Shown: positions 1 to 11,815 of the stretch, one piece after another
Layout of the letters: each line of letters starts with the position of its first letter
Numbering within the stretch: the stretch's first letter is position 1
Assembly: GCA_963277665.1 (NCBI GenBank)
Contig: OY728142.1
Span: forward strand, 8,632,001 to 8,696,000
Direction of reading: 5' to 3'
Origin: Viscum album
Taxonomy: Eukaryota; Streptophyta; Magnoliopsida; Santalales; Viscaceae
DNA length: 64,000 nt
Notes under the pieces: model-generated
Told to the model about the DNA's origin: nothing
Database searches by the model: none
What the model saw: the letters and a program-made list of their open reading frames with translations, nothing else
Program-made: the position numbers and the translations under genes

Positions 1-2724
1 AATGATCATATATTTTTTTTGAAGTCAAATGTAATTTTATATGTGTTTAAAAACTAATATTGTCAAAAAAACCCCATAATTTCTCTGTAAAACTAATTTG
101 TTATTTTAAAATTAAAATGGAAATATATTGAAAAATGTTTTTGTTAACTGAAACATATTTTTTGAATCATAACATTGGTATTATTGAATGGAGAATTCTT
201 CATAATTTTATGAGATAGTGAAATTTTCCAGTAAAAATTAAATACCATATTAATATACAGTGTGTCTTATGACATCATAATGACCAAAACATGTTTTAAT
301 AAATAATACAAAGGGTATCTTGGAAAAAATATATGTTTTCTATGTAAAATATTGTGATATTATGTTTGTATGATTAATTTTATAAAGACCTTATAAATCC
401 CCCAGGACCATTAATATATTTTATGGGTTTAAAATCATCTCTTTAAGTGTATGAATCACTTCCACATCAGATTTATTATTATTTTATTATGTTCAGCCCT
501 TTGAGTTATAAAATTATGAAAACCAAACCCATTTGTTAGAATCCATGGTAAAATACTATTGGAAGGTTTTAATTTTTTTTATATTATATTACATTGTCAA
601 AAACCTATGTTTGAGAAATAATAAAGCATTCCCCACATATTTCCTTTATAAACTAACCAAAGCTCTGATTTTTATTAACTAAAAATCCTTTTAGAACATT
701 ATTTCTCTAAAATATCCTATATGTAGTCCTCTTATGGTTCCCCCAAGAAATCAATAAGCTCCTACCATGTGTTTGGTGTCTCACTTACAAGGCAAGTGAT
801 CCTCTCATTCTCCTTTTTATTAAAGATTCTTTATTATCTAATATCATTAATTTACAATTATTAATGTTGGTATATCTCTTTCAATATCATTATTACTCAC
901 CATTTTATTTAAAAATTATTTGAGACACCATTTTCACTCATCAACCCATTTAATGAATTTTTATATGAAGCTGCTTTGTTACCAAAATTTCACTGTAGTT
1001 TTCTATGCCAAAAGAATTTTATAGTGAATACTAAACATATTTACAATCAAGGGTGTTCAACTTTATAAACTTATAGTTATTTTAATTGGAACTTACATGT
1101 ATATATTCTATACTTCCTGATCTTTGAAGAAAATATTATGATTATTAAATCCATGTTGTATGATCTATGTGGGACAATTAAGCATGATAATTAAATGAAA
1201 GTGACTGGTGGGCCTAGAATTATACATCCCTCAAATTAATTTGGTATTGTTTATTATCATGAGACATAATGTTGAGATATGGAGTAAAACTGATTCCTTT
1301 ATGGGATTTTTCCAATCATGTTTTCTTGGCAGTTATCCTTGATCTATGTTTATGATGGATCTTTTTATGTTGTCAAATTTCCCAAAATTACTTCATGATT
1401 ATCATTCTATATCTTGTCTCATTATTCATGTTTATAAATACTACACTTTTTATTCCCCAATAATAATAATATTGAATAAAATGTATTATTATCTTTATAT
1501 AATGCCATATTTATTCCCTTATTAGGCTTTATATCTCACATTTTTAATATTTATGCCCTCAGGATATCCCACATAGTCTTAAGTACAAGCATGTTTTTTA
1601 TGTTCTTAACAATGTTGATGTTTTCCTAATTTAATTTGTTATGTAATGTACCTAATTCCAAAAATGTTATACTTATAAAAAGTCAATGTTGTATTAAGTG
1701 TAATATTATGTGTTAAATCATATATTACTATGATATAAAGAAATGAGTTGTTATAACAGCCCTCCTGGAATACGAATGGTGGTCACAGTGGTGGCATGTA
1801 TTTACAATTCCAAACACACACCTTAGAAAATAATGTTATAAATTTTCACAACTACAAATGAAGACATTTAAATAGGATACCTAGAAGACATCCTATATTA
1901 TAATCACACAAATCTTCCTTCTCCCTGAGTCAGGTCTAGGTGGTGTATATATGATAATAAATTAGGAGGTACAACATAATTCCCAATACTATGGTCAGTT
2001 CTGAGTTATGTTATATTCCACAATGAATTCAATTTCAATTCCATTTTCAAATTCAAATTTTCCTTTTAAATGGCTGGACCAATTGGTTCAACAAATTCTG
2101 ATCCATAAGGGCCTATTCTTCTCTTGAACCAAAATATAGATCCACTAAATCCATACCATAAAACATTCCAGTTCATGTGAATGTTGGTCTATAAATCAGC
2201 ATGCCACAATTGTTTACGTAGGGTGTCTATAATAGCCTAATTTAGAAAACATTACTTTAGTTACATTAGGAAATCTATGTAAAAATCGTGTTTCTAAATT
2301 CTCTACAGAAAATATATATCAATATATGGAAATACCTATAATGATACCTCTCACAATATCAATAAAACAACCATTTTATCCTCTATGGAATGGAATAATG
2401 CAAGAAATGTGATTTATATAGATCTACAAAATGATGCATAAGATGTAATAACCTCATTTCATCATGTTTCAACAAAATATAACCCACCATACTATCAATG
2501 AAAACATAAAAATACATGTACATCACCAAATGGTTGAATCAAATGAGTTGTAATAACAAAAATCATGGAAACAACAATTTTCAGATGAGGCTATAGGGAT
2601 TTTCCCTATATGTGGTTATGATTAGACCAAAAATAACACATTATAAATTTCATATTCATTACTATCCCTTTTTATTTTCTCAAATAATTAATGAAAATGA
2701 GAACATAATGTTTTCATAGCACAT
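1..2724. other. AT-rich intergenic DNA, no gene seen
   Basis: No open reading frame of meaningful length and no recognisable protein motif on either strand. The stretch around 1760-2230 is slightly richer in G+C than its surroundings and may be a worn repeat, but I could not match it to anything else in the window. Confidence 0.6.
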
Positions 2725-3483
2725 TGTAACGTCTCGGACCCCGATGCCAATGAACGGTTCCCCAAGCCTAGTTGGACACAAGGACTCAAGCACATATCCC
2801 CAATGCCAGTGGTTGTAGACTAGCAGTGAGGGACTAAGGTGTATTTTTTGGGAGACTATTCCCTCTTATAATAGTGTAAAACAGTAACAATAATTATAAA
2901 AATCAATATATCATAAGAAGAAGTAGTAAATCAATCAAGGAACAGATAACATACAAAGATGGATATATAAATAAAGTCCAAAAGTAATCTCATATACAAT
3001 AATGATCTTGTCATATGTATATAATTAATCCAAAGTAGATATAATATAAATTATAAAATACAATAATCAGAAAACATAAAATACCAAAAAAATTATCCTA
3101 GCTAGAATCATGAGCCTTATCACAGTCCTGAGCTCCCCTGCTCAAAAGTAGCAGTCAAAAAACCAATAGCAGGGCCCATTCCCAAATCCATACCTATAGT
3201 AATATAATATTTTTGTTATGAAATGTATCCAAAGTTTTGTTTTAGACAAAATCCCATTTGTCCACCACCAATGGTGTCGAATTCCATTCTGTTAGGTGGC
3301 ATATAATAAAAATAGTGTGAAGGTAGTAAGAGAATATGTAAAAGAATTACTTAAAGTAAACACCACATAAAGTTCGTGTTTCTCATCAGACCCCATCCTA
3401 TGATACCTTCTTCATCCATAACTGTAAATCTCTTTATAAGTAGTTAGTCCTATTCTATTTAATTTACATGTTTTGGAACTTGT
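2725..3483 (+). repeat. possible LTR fragment (left part), split by the younger insertion
   Basis: At 2725 the sequence begins TGTAACGTCTCGG, which looks like the TG-start of many plant gypsy LTRs. The following 750 bases are less AT-rich than the flanks. The intact chromovirus inserted at 3484-3488, so the right-hand continuation of this repeat should lie from 15431 on. No second copy of this sequence was found in the window, so the LTR identity rests only on the terminal motif. Confidence 0.35.
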
Positions 3484-3488
3484 CACAA
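3484..3488. repeat. target site duplication, left copy (CACAA)
   Basis: Five bases identical to 15426-15430, directly flanking the outer ends of the two LTRs. Five bases is the usual duplication size for Ty3/gypsy integrases. The perfect match fixes both ends of the element and shows that the two LTRs belong together. Confidence 0.9.
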
Positions 3489-5088
3489 TATAACGACCCA
3501 TACTTTACATACATTGTTAATACTTCAAAATTGAAGCACACTTATTACAACATATGACAAAACCACAAAGGACCGTATAGGTATAGTGTCTTTAGAAACT
3601 GGGAAACATAAACAACTGGTTCATAAATCTTCTACAGTATCTCCCGTTTATTTCATCATATCTAGGGTCCCTTTTAGCATATTCAATTTAATATCCATCT
3701 TCCTGACCTGGGGAAAAGAAAACTTAAAAGGGTGAGCTCAAATGCTCAACAAGGGCAAATAAAGGAAATAAAAATCATATCATATCTTTATGAAGATCAA
3801 AACCTGCAAAAGAGATCATAATATCTTAACATGGAATAAATCATAGAAGTGAAAATGAGATCCCCATAATCATAACATAAAACTTGAAACTTTGTGGCAT
3901 GCACACATAATCATGGAAAATCATTTCTTGTTAGTCATGACTCATTGCCAAGACTATCTTAGTGGACAAAGTCCCTTTCTGAACCGATTTCACTCCTCGT
4001 TTCAGTCCTGTATCACTGAACCGAAATAACCTTCCGTTCCAGCCATGCCTATCTCATGAGATATAAAATCATTACCCAATGCATTGGAGGGAGATATAGG
4101 TCCCACCCATCTTATAATGAATCCTTTCTTATGTGTGCCACATAATCATAAAACATACATCATCGCATAACACATATAACAAAAATGGGATTCTTGAAAC
4201 ATCATGACATCATAAATCAATTCATATAAGATAAAGGAATTCATAAACATAATTCCATCACAACATAGTCAAACCAATGTAAAAATATGGATAGAAACAG
4301 AACCCTTTATGATCTTAGATGGAAAATAATTTTGATAAAACACTTGAATTGAATTCTTGAGGAAAATATCCTTTCTTCTTCAAAAACATTTTTCCTTTCA
4401 TAACATGTCATACAACTTTAAAATAAAAGAAGTTGATTAAAAATAAACTTGAAAACTTGTAAAGGAAGCTTCTTTGAAGTAATGTTTTAAAAATCCATTC
4501 ATGCCGTATAAGTTAAAAAAACATTCTTCGTACTTTTGTCGGAAAAGTCAAAAAGTACCTCGTACGGAAAAACGACAAAAGATTCCTTTCATATTCTAAA
4601 AACTCACCTAAGGGTAAAATTGGATTTAAACTATTTCAAGTGGATGGAAACAATATTACATATTGAGGGAACATGGATGTGGATGATAAAATACACCCCA
4701 GTAAATACTTACGAATAAACAATCTCGGATAAAAATGAGATTGTGATATTTCCCTTACCTTAGGTCCAATTTGCTTTGTACGTGTCCGAAGCTCCTGTAT
4801 AATGGTTTAAATAATGTTATTGACTTATTCCAGAATCATACATATTTATATGATATCATATATGGTCATATTATTAGCTTCTTGTTAGTAATATTTCATT
4901 GTTACTTGTTACTCGGGTCTTTATAACTTTTTGTTCTTATGCGTGTTTTGTCGAATAAATTCTTATTCTTATCTTTAGGTTATAGATAATTCATTTCCAG
5001 AATGGTATTAGTGTAGTATATACCATATTCATTCATTCAATTCATTTATATAATCATTATGAAATGAAGATCATGTAGAACGAGTCGC

Positions 5089-5131
5089 ATCACATCGTGG
5101 AGACGGTATTCCGTACGTACGCACGAGTGAT
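5089..5131 (-). other. hairpin-forming CG-rich segment A (3' LTR copy)
   Basis: Read on the + strand the arms are ATCAC/GTGAT, TCGTG/CACGA and ACGG/CCGT, around a TATT loop and separated by short internal loops. Being nearly palindromic, the minus-strand RNA can fold the same way. The same segment occurs at 13430-13472 in the 5' LTR. Confidence 0.55.
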
Positions 5132-5276
5132 GATATCGTTCCTATGATCGTGGAATTGTATTGGAGTATATATATATATATTATTTCAGTATCAATATTA
5201 CTTAATAATAATCATATATAGTTACTCATTACATCATTATACCCATCCTTGTAAGGTGATGGTGGAAAATAGATTA

Positions 5277-5321
5277 CACCACGGCGTGGAGACGGTATTC
5301 CGTACGTACGCACGCGCGGTG
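5277..5321 (-). other. hairpin-forming CG-rich segment B (3' LTR copy)
   Basis: A second version of segment A, 188 bases away. The arms are CACC/GGTG, GCGTG/CACGC and ACGG/CCGT with the same loop. One base pair differs from segment A on both arms (T-A in A, G-C in B), which keeps the pairing. The same segment occurs at 13616-13660. Confidence 0.55.
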
Positions 5322-5655
5322 ATTTCATTTTTTCTGTAGGATGGATAGAAGGTGAATTAGGGTTGTTTCATATTTATAATAACATATCAGTATGTAAGTA
5401 ATACTGATGTTATTACTTTATCATGAAACAACTAAAGAAGAAGAAGTTGAAGAAGAATGAAATTGAAAAGATCGGTAATGGATATTACCTCTTCTTTGGA
5501 ACGCCTCTTTGAATCCTCCACTTAAGGAACTAAGATTGGTCTTTGGAGAAGACCAGGACCTCTAGGATTATTCTAGGGAAGTGGAGAGGAGAAAATGGCA
5601 GGGGTTGGCCGAGCTTGAGTGCTCAAATTGGTGTGAGGAGGAGGGGGAGGAGGTG

Positions 5656-5666
5656 CCCTTTTATAA
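5656..5666 (-). promoter_or_regulatory. TATA box of the 3' LTR
   Basis: The minus strand reads TTATAAAAGGG inside a G+C-richer stretch, at the same LTR position as 13995-14005. In a 3' LTR it could drive read-through leftward into flanking DNA; no gene is seen there. Confidence 0.55.
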
Positions 5667-7086
5667 GGGAGGAGAGGGGCACCTTAGGAATATCTCAAAA
5701 TATTATTTTATATTAAAGTCAAAATCGGTTTATAATGGTTCCAAAGGGTCTTATTTCGAAGCTAAAGTGGGGATGGGTCGAAATCCTATCAACCAATAGG
5801 ATTTAGACAAGTTTAGGGTATTATTTTAACCTTATCAATTAGATTTAACTCTAAGTTAATTAATTTAACTTTTACCGTGTCTTTTTGTTTTCTTTCACTA
5901 TATGGTTAATACACTTACTATAACATGCCAAACGAACCCCAAATTGTTTATTATTAATATATATATCCTTATCTAAGTCATTTGGCCGAACCATAGATTT
6001 TTAGGAATAAAATAACAATTAATAATATAATATTTGATTTAAAAACTATTTTGTGTCAATTTTGACACTATTTGATATATGATTTTTGTGAAAGTCATAA
6101 CAGAATTATATGTTCTAACCAAGTTAATTAAATCATTACTAATATATCATAGTAACCTAGAAAATTAGTGGAATTCATAAAAAGTCTCAAATTACATTTA
6201 TTTTGGTATTTATATTATCAATTTTTTCAATATTTCATTAATAAGATAATTACTGCATCATATTTGTGTCATAATTAAATTAAATTATTTGATGTCTAAA
6301 AATTACAAATAAAGTACCATCATGTAGGAAATCTTTTTAGCTTTCTAATGAATATTTACAATCGAATTTATCTTATGTATAACCCTATATTAAAAATGAT
6401 TTACTTATTAAACTTTGATTTTAACTATTTTAACCCTTCTTTAAATAAATTAATAATAAATATCCTAATCTAATCCAAGTGGGCCTAAATGGTCATATTT
6501 TATTCCTAAGTTTGTTTTTGGTCGAATTACACTTGTCCAATAGAATTAGGACATGTGTTAGGGTAATATTAATATCATATTTACCCTTAGTTACCCTATT
6601 TACTATTAACCGCGGTAAAAATAGTAAAAAGTTACTATTCACCAAAAAATTATTTTCATCTCATTGAACCACATTTTAGTCCTTGATATTAACCGTGTCT
6701 CTCGGATTTTTGAAATTCCATTCACAGAAGCGGTAAAATTAAGTTTTATGCAAAATTCAGTTTTTAACCTACCACTTAGTGGTTTCACTATTCATTAAAA
6801 ATTGAAAGTTTTCAGAAAAATACCAAAATTTCACCCTAGGCTAATTTCGATATTCTGAGTCCAAAAATGAAGTCCATTTTGAAAAATAAAATTTATAAAA
6901 TTTCAAAAAGTGGTTATTACTATTCATAACGGCTAGTTTTAATAGCATATTGTTGTTTAGTGAAACTCGGTATTGCGTACGACGCAAGCTATCGAGGAAG
7001 GTCGCGATTGCGTGTAAAGCAAGCCAAGCAAGTGTTGTGTAGAAAAAGATTCCTTTGATGATAACATAAAAGTCTCGGGTGTTACA

Positions 7087-7099
7087 TTCTACCCCCCTT
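7087..7099 (-). promoter_or_regulatory. polypurine tract (plus-strand primer site)
   Basis: On the element's strand AAGGGGGGTAGAA lies immediately before the TGTAACACCC start of the 3' LTR. This is the expected place for the RNase H-resistant primer of second-strand synthesis. It lies 27 bases downstream of the pol stop codon. Confidence 0.85.
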
Positions 7100-7125
7100 A
7101 AAAAGAATTTCGCCCTCGAAATTCG

Positions 7126-8934
7126 TCACTTTGCAACAAACAAATGAGGATACTTCTCCCTCATCATATCCTCAAGCTCCCATGTAGCTTCTTCATGTTG
7201 GTGGTTTCTCCATAAAACTTTCACCAAGCGAGTGGTCTTGTTTCGTAGGACTTTTTCGCTACGATCTAGAATCTCTATCGGCTGTTCTTCATAAGAAAGA
7301 TCTTGCTCCAGCGGTACAACTTCTGAGCTGAGTACATGTGAAGGATCTGGTATGTACTTTCTCAGGAGAGATACGTGGAACACATCGTGAACTTGAGAGA
7401 GATTCGGTGGAAGCGCCAATCGGTAAGCTACCTTCCCAACACGATCCAGTATTTCAAAAGGACCGATATATCTAGGGCTCAACTTCCCCTTCTTTCCAAA
7501 TCTCATAACCCTCTTCCAGGGAGATATTCGTAAGAACACTTTATCGCCCACTTCAAACTCTAGGTCTTTTCTTCGGTTGTCGGCATAACTTTTCTGTTGA
7601 CTCTGAGCTGCTCTTATGTGTTGTGGAATAGATCTAACCTTTTCTGCCATTTCATCAACGAGATCAGGTCCTAATAGCTTTCTTTCCCCAACTTCATCCC
7701 AGCAAGTTGGAGTCCTGCATTTCTTTCCATAGAGAGCTTCATAAGAAGCCATCTGAATACTGGAGTGAAAGCTATTATTATAAGAAAATTCCACCAAAGG
7801 TAGGTGTTGATCCCAACCTCCTTTGAAATCCATAGAGCAAGCTCTCAACATATCTTCTAGGGTTTGAATTGTTCTCTCAGACTGACCGTCTGTCTGGGGA
7901 TGATAAGCAGTGCTGAAACTCAACTCTGTATCCAGAGTATGCTGAAGACTTCGCCAGAACTTCGAGGTAAATCTCGGATCTCGATCAGATATAATAGAAA
8001 GTGGTACTCCATGCAATCTTACCACTTCCTTTACATATATCCTGGCAAGCTGATCGAGAGAGAAATCCTCTCTAATAGCAATGAAGTGTGCAGACTTTGT
8101 AAGACGATCAACTATGACCCAGATAGCATTATTGCCTTTGGATGTTTTAGGAAGTCCTGTGACAAAGTCCATAGTGATGTTTTCCCATTTCCATTCGGGT
8201 ATGGGTAATGGTTGTAACATCCCCTTAGACTTCTGTCTCTCAGCTTTAACTTGTTGACAAATCAAGCATCGAGAGACATACTCAGCAACATCTCTTTTCA
8301 TGCCATCCCACCAGAAGTACTCTTTCAGGTCCCTATACATCTTCGTGCTTCCAGGATGAATAGAGAATGATGAACTATGAGCCTCATCCAGCAGCTCATT
8401 TTTTAATTCGGGGATGGGAGGAACGCAAACCCGATTCCTGAACTTTATTATCCCATCACAATCAAGGTTGAATTCAGGAACATTTCTCACCTTCTTTTGT
8501 AACTCGACATCTTCTTTCTGTGCCTCTTTAATCTTCACATGTATAGATGGTTGAACATTCATTTGAGAAAGATAAGATTTTTCCCCTTCCATTATAATTC
8601 CAAGATCCATCCTTTGTAAATCCATAAATATTGGATCTTTTGTGATCCTCATCATGGATAAACTAGCATGGTCTTGTCGACTTAATGCATCTGCCACCTT
8701 GTTTGCTTTCCCAGGGTGGTAATGGATTGAGCAGTCATAATCCTTAATCAGCTCCAACCATCTTCTTTGACGCATATTCAACTCCTTTTGTGTGAAAATA
8801 TACTTTAAACTTTTATGATCAGTATAAATATCACACCTTTCACCATAAAGGTAATGCCTCCAAATCTTTAATGCAAAGATTACCGCAGCCAACTCCAAAT
8901 CATGTGTTGGGTAATTTTGCTCATGGATTTTCAA
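7126..8934 (-). pseudogene. pol, C-terminal part: RNase H end, integrase and chromodomain
   Basis: 602 codons open to a natural stop at 7126, in the same frame as the upstream pol segments but cut off from them by a stop at 8935-8937. Residues 1-85 are the end of RNase H ([11 protein letters not shown] near 37-47). The integrase zinc-binding pairs are H186/H193 and C223/C226. The catalytic triad is complete: D256 (ITMDF), D317 (SDRD) and E353 (QSERT), with 35 residues between the second Asp and the Glu. Residues 455-530 are the basic C-terminal domain ([13 protein letters not shown]). Residues about 551-600 form a chromodomain ending [19 protein letters not shown], which in this family steers integration to marked chromatin. 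The domain looks undamaged but cannot be translated as part of a full polyprotein unless the stop is read through. The TTG first codon shown here is only where the open frame begins, not a likely start. Confidence 0.9.
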
Positions 8935-9735
8935 CTATCGTGAGGCATAAGCTATCACCATATCATTTTGCATAAGAACACACCCCAATCCCTTCTTGGA
9001 TGCATCACTGTAGATCACAAACCTTTCTCCACTACAAGGCAGTGTGAGCACAGGTGCACTGGATAACCTTCTTTTCAACTCCTTGAAATTCTCTTCACAT
9101 TCCTCTGTCCAAACAAACTTAACTCCTTTCCGAGTCAACTTGGTGAGTGGATTAGATAATCGTGAAAAATCTTTTACAAAACGTCGATAATATCCAGCCA
9201 AACCAAGAAAACTTCGGATCTCAGTTACTGTTGTTGGTCTTGACCATCTTTCGATAACCTCTGTTTTTGCTGGATCCACAGATATCCCCTCTTTTGAGAT
9301 TATATGACCCAAAAATGCAACTTTTTGAAGCCAAAATTCACACTTGGTAAATTTGGCATAAAGCTTCTCCTTTCTCAGGGTCTTCAATATAATTCTCAAG
9401 TGATCTTCATGCTCTTCCTTGCTCTTTGAATAGACAAGATTATCGTCTATAAAGACTACCACAAATTGATCAAGATAGTCTCTAAAGACTCTATTCATTA
9501 GATCCATGAAGATAGCAGGGGCATTAGTAAGACCAAATGGCATCACTATAAATTCATAGTGTCCATACCTTGTACGGAAAGCCGTCTTTGGAATATCCTC
9601 CCTTTTGACCCTTAATTGATGATACCCTGAACGAAGATCAATCTTGGAAAAGTATTGAGCTCCGCGTAGTTGGTCAAATAAGTCATCAATGCGTGGGAGA
9701 GGATATTTGTTCTTGATAGTGATCTTGTTAAGTTC
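8935..9735 (-). pseudogene. pol, middle part: reverse transcriptase core and start of RNase H
   Basis: An open stretch between two in-frame stops (9736-9738 and 8935-8937), in the same frame as both neighbours. It begins just after the LCIDY motif at the start of RT and runs through the fingers and palm: [16 protein letters not shown] near 9650-9610, then [10 protein letters not shown], then the catalytic FIDD near 9451-9440. In FIDD both aspartates are kept; it is followed by N. RNase H begins with [13 protein letters not shown] near 9022-8984 and is interrupted after VIAYASR by the second stop. The core residues are thus present, but the enzyme is divided into pieces. It would copy element RNA into DNA in the cytoplasmic particle if intact. 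Confidence 0.9.
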
Positions 9736-10394
9736 TCAATAATCAATGCAGAGTCTCATTGATCCATCTTTCTTCTTAACAAATAGAACAGGTGCTCCCC
9801 AAGGTGACGCACTAGGGCGTATGAATCCCTTATCAAGATTCTCTTGGAGTTGCTTCTTCAATTCCTGCAACTCAATTGGGGCCATTCTATAAGGTGTCTT
9901 TGAAATAGGCAAAGCACCCGGTACGAGTTCTATTGAAAACTCAACTTCACGATTTGGTCGAAGACCCGGTAATTCCTCCGGAAAGACATCATCAAACTCC
10001 CGTACAATGGGCATATTCTTAATCGTGAGTTTCTCACCAACCATTTGAGATAAATAACCTTCATTTAGTGGAATCAATACCCATAAGATGGAAGAAATTT
10101 CCACTGGAAGGTTATGTTCATCCTTGCATTGATAGACGATCGTAGATTGATCTGGAATATGAAATGTGACTTCCCTTCTTTGGCAATCGATATGAGCTCT
10201 ATGCAGAGAAAGCCAATCCATGCCAAGAATCACATCTAATTCCACTAAAGGAAGGATCACAAGATTTTCAGGAAGCACTTTCCCACAAACTTCGATCGGA
10301 GAAGAATTATAAACTTCTGATGCGATTGATGTGCCATTAGGTGTTGTCACAGCTAACTCAACATCTAATTGTTGAGGTAATACGGTGATACCCT
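9736..10394 (-). pseudogene. pol, N-terminal part: end of aspartic protease and start of reverse transcriptase
   Basis: A pol-frame segment that follows a frame change close to 10391-10400 and ends at a stop at 9736-9738. The early part is the C-terminal half of the retropepsin, with VILGMDWL near 10233-10210. A linker leads to the start of [15 protein letters not shown], then the [15 protein letters not shown] region, then [23 protein letters not shown], where it is cut by TGA. The first half of the protease with the DSG active site lies in the other frame at the end of gag. No credible ATG starts this segment; it makes sense only as part of a gag-pol polyprotein. The stop differs from a sense Arg codon by one C-to-T change. 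Confidence 0.88.
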
Positions 10395-11606
10395 TAGAAA
10401 TTTTTCAGAAATAAAAGAGTGGGTGGATCCAGAATCAAATAAAACATTTGCTACTTTAGAGTGGATGGTAAGTGTACCTTTCACCACATCGTTATCGTAC
10501 TCCACATCGCTGATAGAAATTGCATGTGACTTTCCTTTTTCTTTAGCCTTAAGAGTTTGTTGACGTCGACCATCATCATCAACCCTTGGATTTGGGCATT
10601 GATTGGCATAATGCCCCATCTCCTTGCACTTGAAACATTGAAGTGTAGCAGGTTCATTTTGTGTATCCCTTCCTTTGTTTGCATCATTAGACATCTTCTT
10701 CCCATTATCACGGCATTCAAATGCCCGATGACCTTCCTTTCCACATTTAAAACATTTACTTGTCCCTTTAAGACAACTCCCTCCATGTTTCTTTCCACAC
10801 TTTGAGCATAAGGGAAAGTTCATCTTCTTTTCCGTGTGCTCTTTAGATTTTTCTTTGAATTCCATCTTCCTCTTCTTATCAAACCCATGTGACTGATGGG
10901 TTACTCCAATCTCCATCTCGACTTTGAGAGCACATCGAACGATTTCCTCGTAGCTATTGAAGTCCCTTATGGCTAACGCCCTTCGAAGACTTGGTTTTAA
11001 GCCACTAAAGAATCGATCGATCTTACTCTCAGGTTGGATAATAATACCAGAAGCGTACCTTGCAAGTCTTGTAAAATTTGCTTCATAGGTACTAACAGAT
11101 TCATCATCCCTTTGCTTCAGTTCAAGGAACTCTTTCTCTATCTTTGTTCGGAGAATACGAGGGAAGTACTTATTGAAAAATAAGTTCTTGAACTCGTCCC
11201 ATTCCATAGACTCAATTTCATCCCTTTGCCTCGTATTCTTAACAAGATTCCACCATTGATCAGCATCTCCTTCCAAATGATACACTGCTAGGATGACTTT
11301 ATCATGCTCAGAACATTGAAGAACTGAAAATATCTTTTCAGTAGTACTAATCCATTGTTCAGCAACTAATGGATCAGTAGACCCGCTGAAAGAAGGTGGA
11401 CGCTGCCTCATGAAGGATTCAACAGAATGTTGCTCCCTCCTTTGCTTGTTTGGAAATCTTGCATGATTCATAGCTTGAGAAAGTTGTGTGAGCATGGCTA
11501 CAAGATTTTGCATTCCAGCTCCCATATCGTTTGGTTGCTCAGGGGGACAATCATTGCATTGCCCATCGCATTCCGCATTAACACGGTTCCTTCGGGTTCC
11601 ATCCAT
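10365..11606 (-). CDS. gag: Gag polyprotein with zinc knuckles, running into the start of protease
   Basis: 413 residues, starting at ATG 11606; an in-frame TAG lies two codons upstream, which supports this start. Residues about 84-205 form the retrotransposon Gag domain ([53 protein letters not shown]). There are three Cys/His knuckles: a short irregular one at C267-C278 and two regular CX2CX4HX4C at C285-C298 and C324-C337, which bind element RNA. Residues 391-393 are the protease DSG active site followed by THSF. After about residue 404 the frame is wrong and a stop follows within ten codons, so the final residues (RVSPYYLNN) are not family sequence. The Gag part itself is undamaged. It would form the virus-like particle that packages element RNA. 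Confidence 0.93.
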   Translation of the reverse strand: MDGTRRNRVNAECDGQCNDCPPEQPNDMGAGMQNLVAMLTQLSQAMNHARFPNKQRREQHSVESFMRQRPPSFSGSTDPLVAEQWISTTEKIFSVLQCSEHDKVILAVYHLEGDADQWWNLVKNTRQRDEIESMEWDEFKNLFFNKYFPRILRTKIEKEFLELKQRDDESVSTYEANFTRLARYASGIIIQPESKIDRFFSGLKPSLRRALAIRDFNSYEEIVRCALKVEMEIGVTHQSHGFDKKRKMEFKEKSKEHTEKKMNFPLCSKCGKKHGGSCLKGTSKCFKCGKEGHRAFECRDNGKKMSNDANKGRDTQNEPATLQCFKCKEMGHYANQCPNPRVDDDGRRQQTLKAKEKGKSHAISISDVEYDNDVVKGTLTIHSKVANVLFDSGSTHSFISEKFLRVSPYYLNN

Positions 11607-11815
11607 TGACTAAAACCAAGAAGAATAGTGTGAGCAACACTAATTATAATAGGAAACCACATAATTCAAGAATAAAATTTTCATGCTTAAGGTCTTATCC
11701 TAGGTTATTCAAGGCCATTTCTAAAACACTAAGATTGTGTTCTATGCTTAGACTTATCCTTTGGGTTCTTACTAAGGCTTTCACATCCTAGTTTCCAAAG
11801 GTTGACTATACCTTT
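11607..11815 (-). other. untranslated leader between PBS and gag
   Basis: About 210 bases with no gene. It is recognisably conserved in the old + strand relative at 58609-58823, including the sequence around the gag ATG. That co-linearity shows both elements share the same leader design. The packaging signal probably lies here or in the LTR leader, but nothing in the sequence pins it down. Confidence 0.6.

Larger units (their letters stand above)
3489..7086 (-). repeat. 3' LTR of the intact element
   Basis: 3598 bases nearly identical to 11830-15425. On the element's strand it starts TGTAACACCCGAGAC at 7086 and ends GGGTCGTTATA at 3489, so the termini are TG...TA rather than the usual TG...CA. 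It repeats the TATA box (5656-5666) and the two hairpin segments (5089-5131 and 5277-5321). Short open frames inside it are repeated in the other LTR and have no coding character. Confidence 0.95.

Noticed and set aside
4536..5799. Open frames of 60-72 codons in the LTR (4536-4718, 5581-5799), repeated at 12877-13059 and 13920-14138
   Set aside because: They are conserved only because the two LTRs are nearly identical copies. The translations have no recognisable motifs and are not kept in the older LTRs.
7864..8208. A 114-codon open frame on the + strand
   Set aside because: It lies antisense to the integrase coding sequence and is explained by the codon use of that gene.
10481..10805. Open frames of 105 codons (minus) and 82 codons (plus) over the Gag zinc knuckles
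   Set aside because: They are other-frame readings of the same Gag sequence. The 105-codon frame also appears in the fossil at 59644-59910, but that follows from shared ancestry of the DNA.
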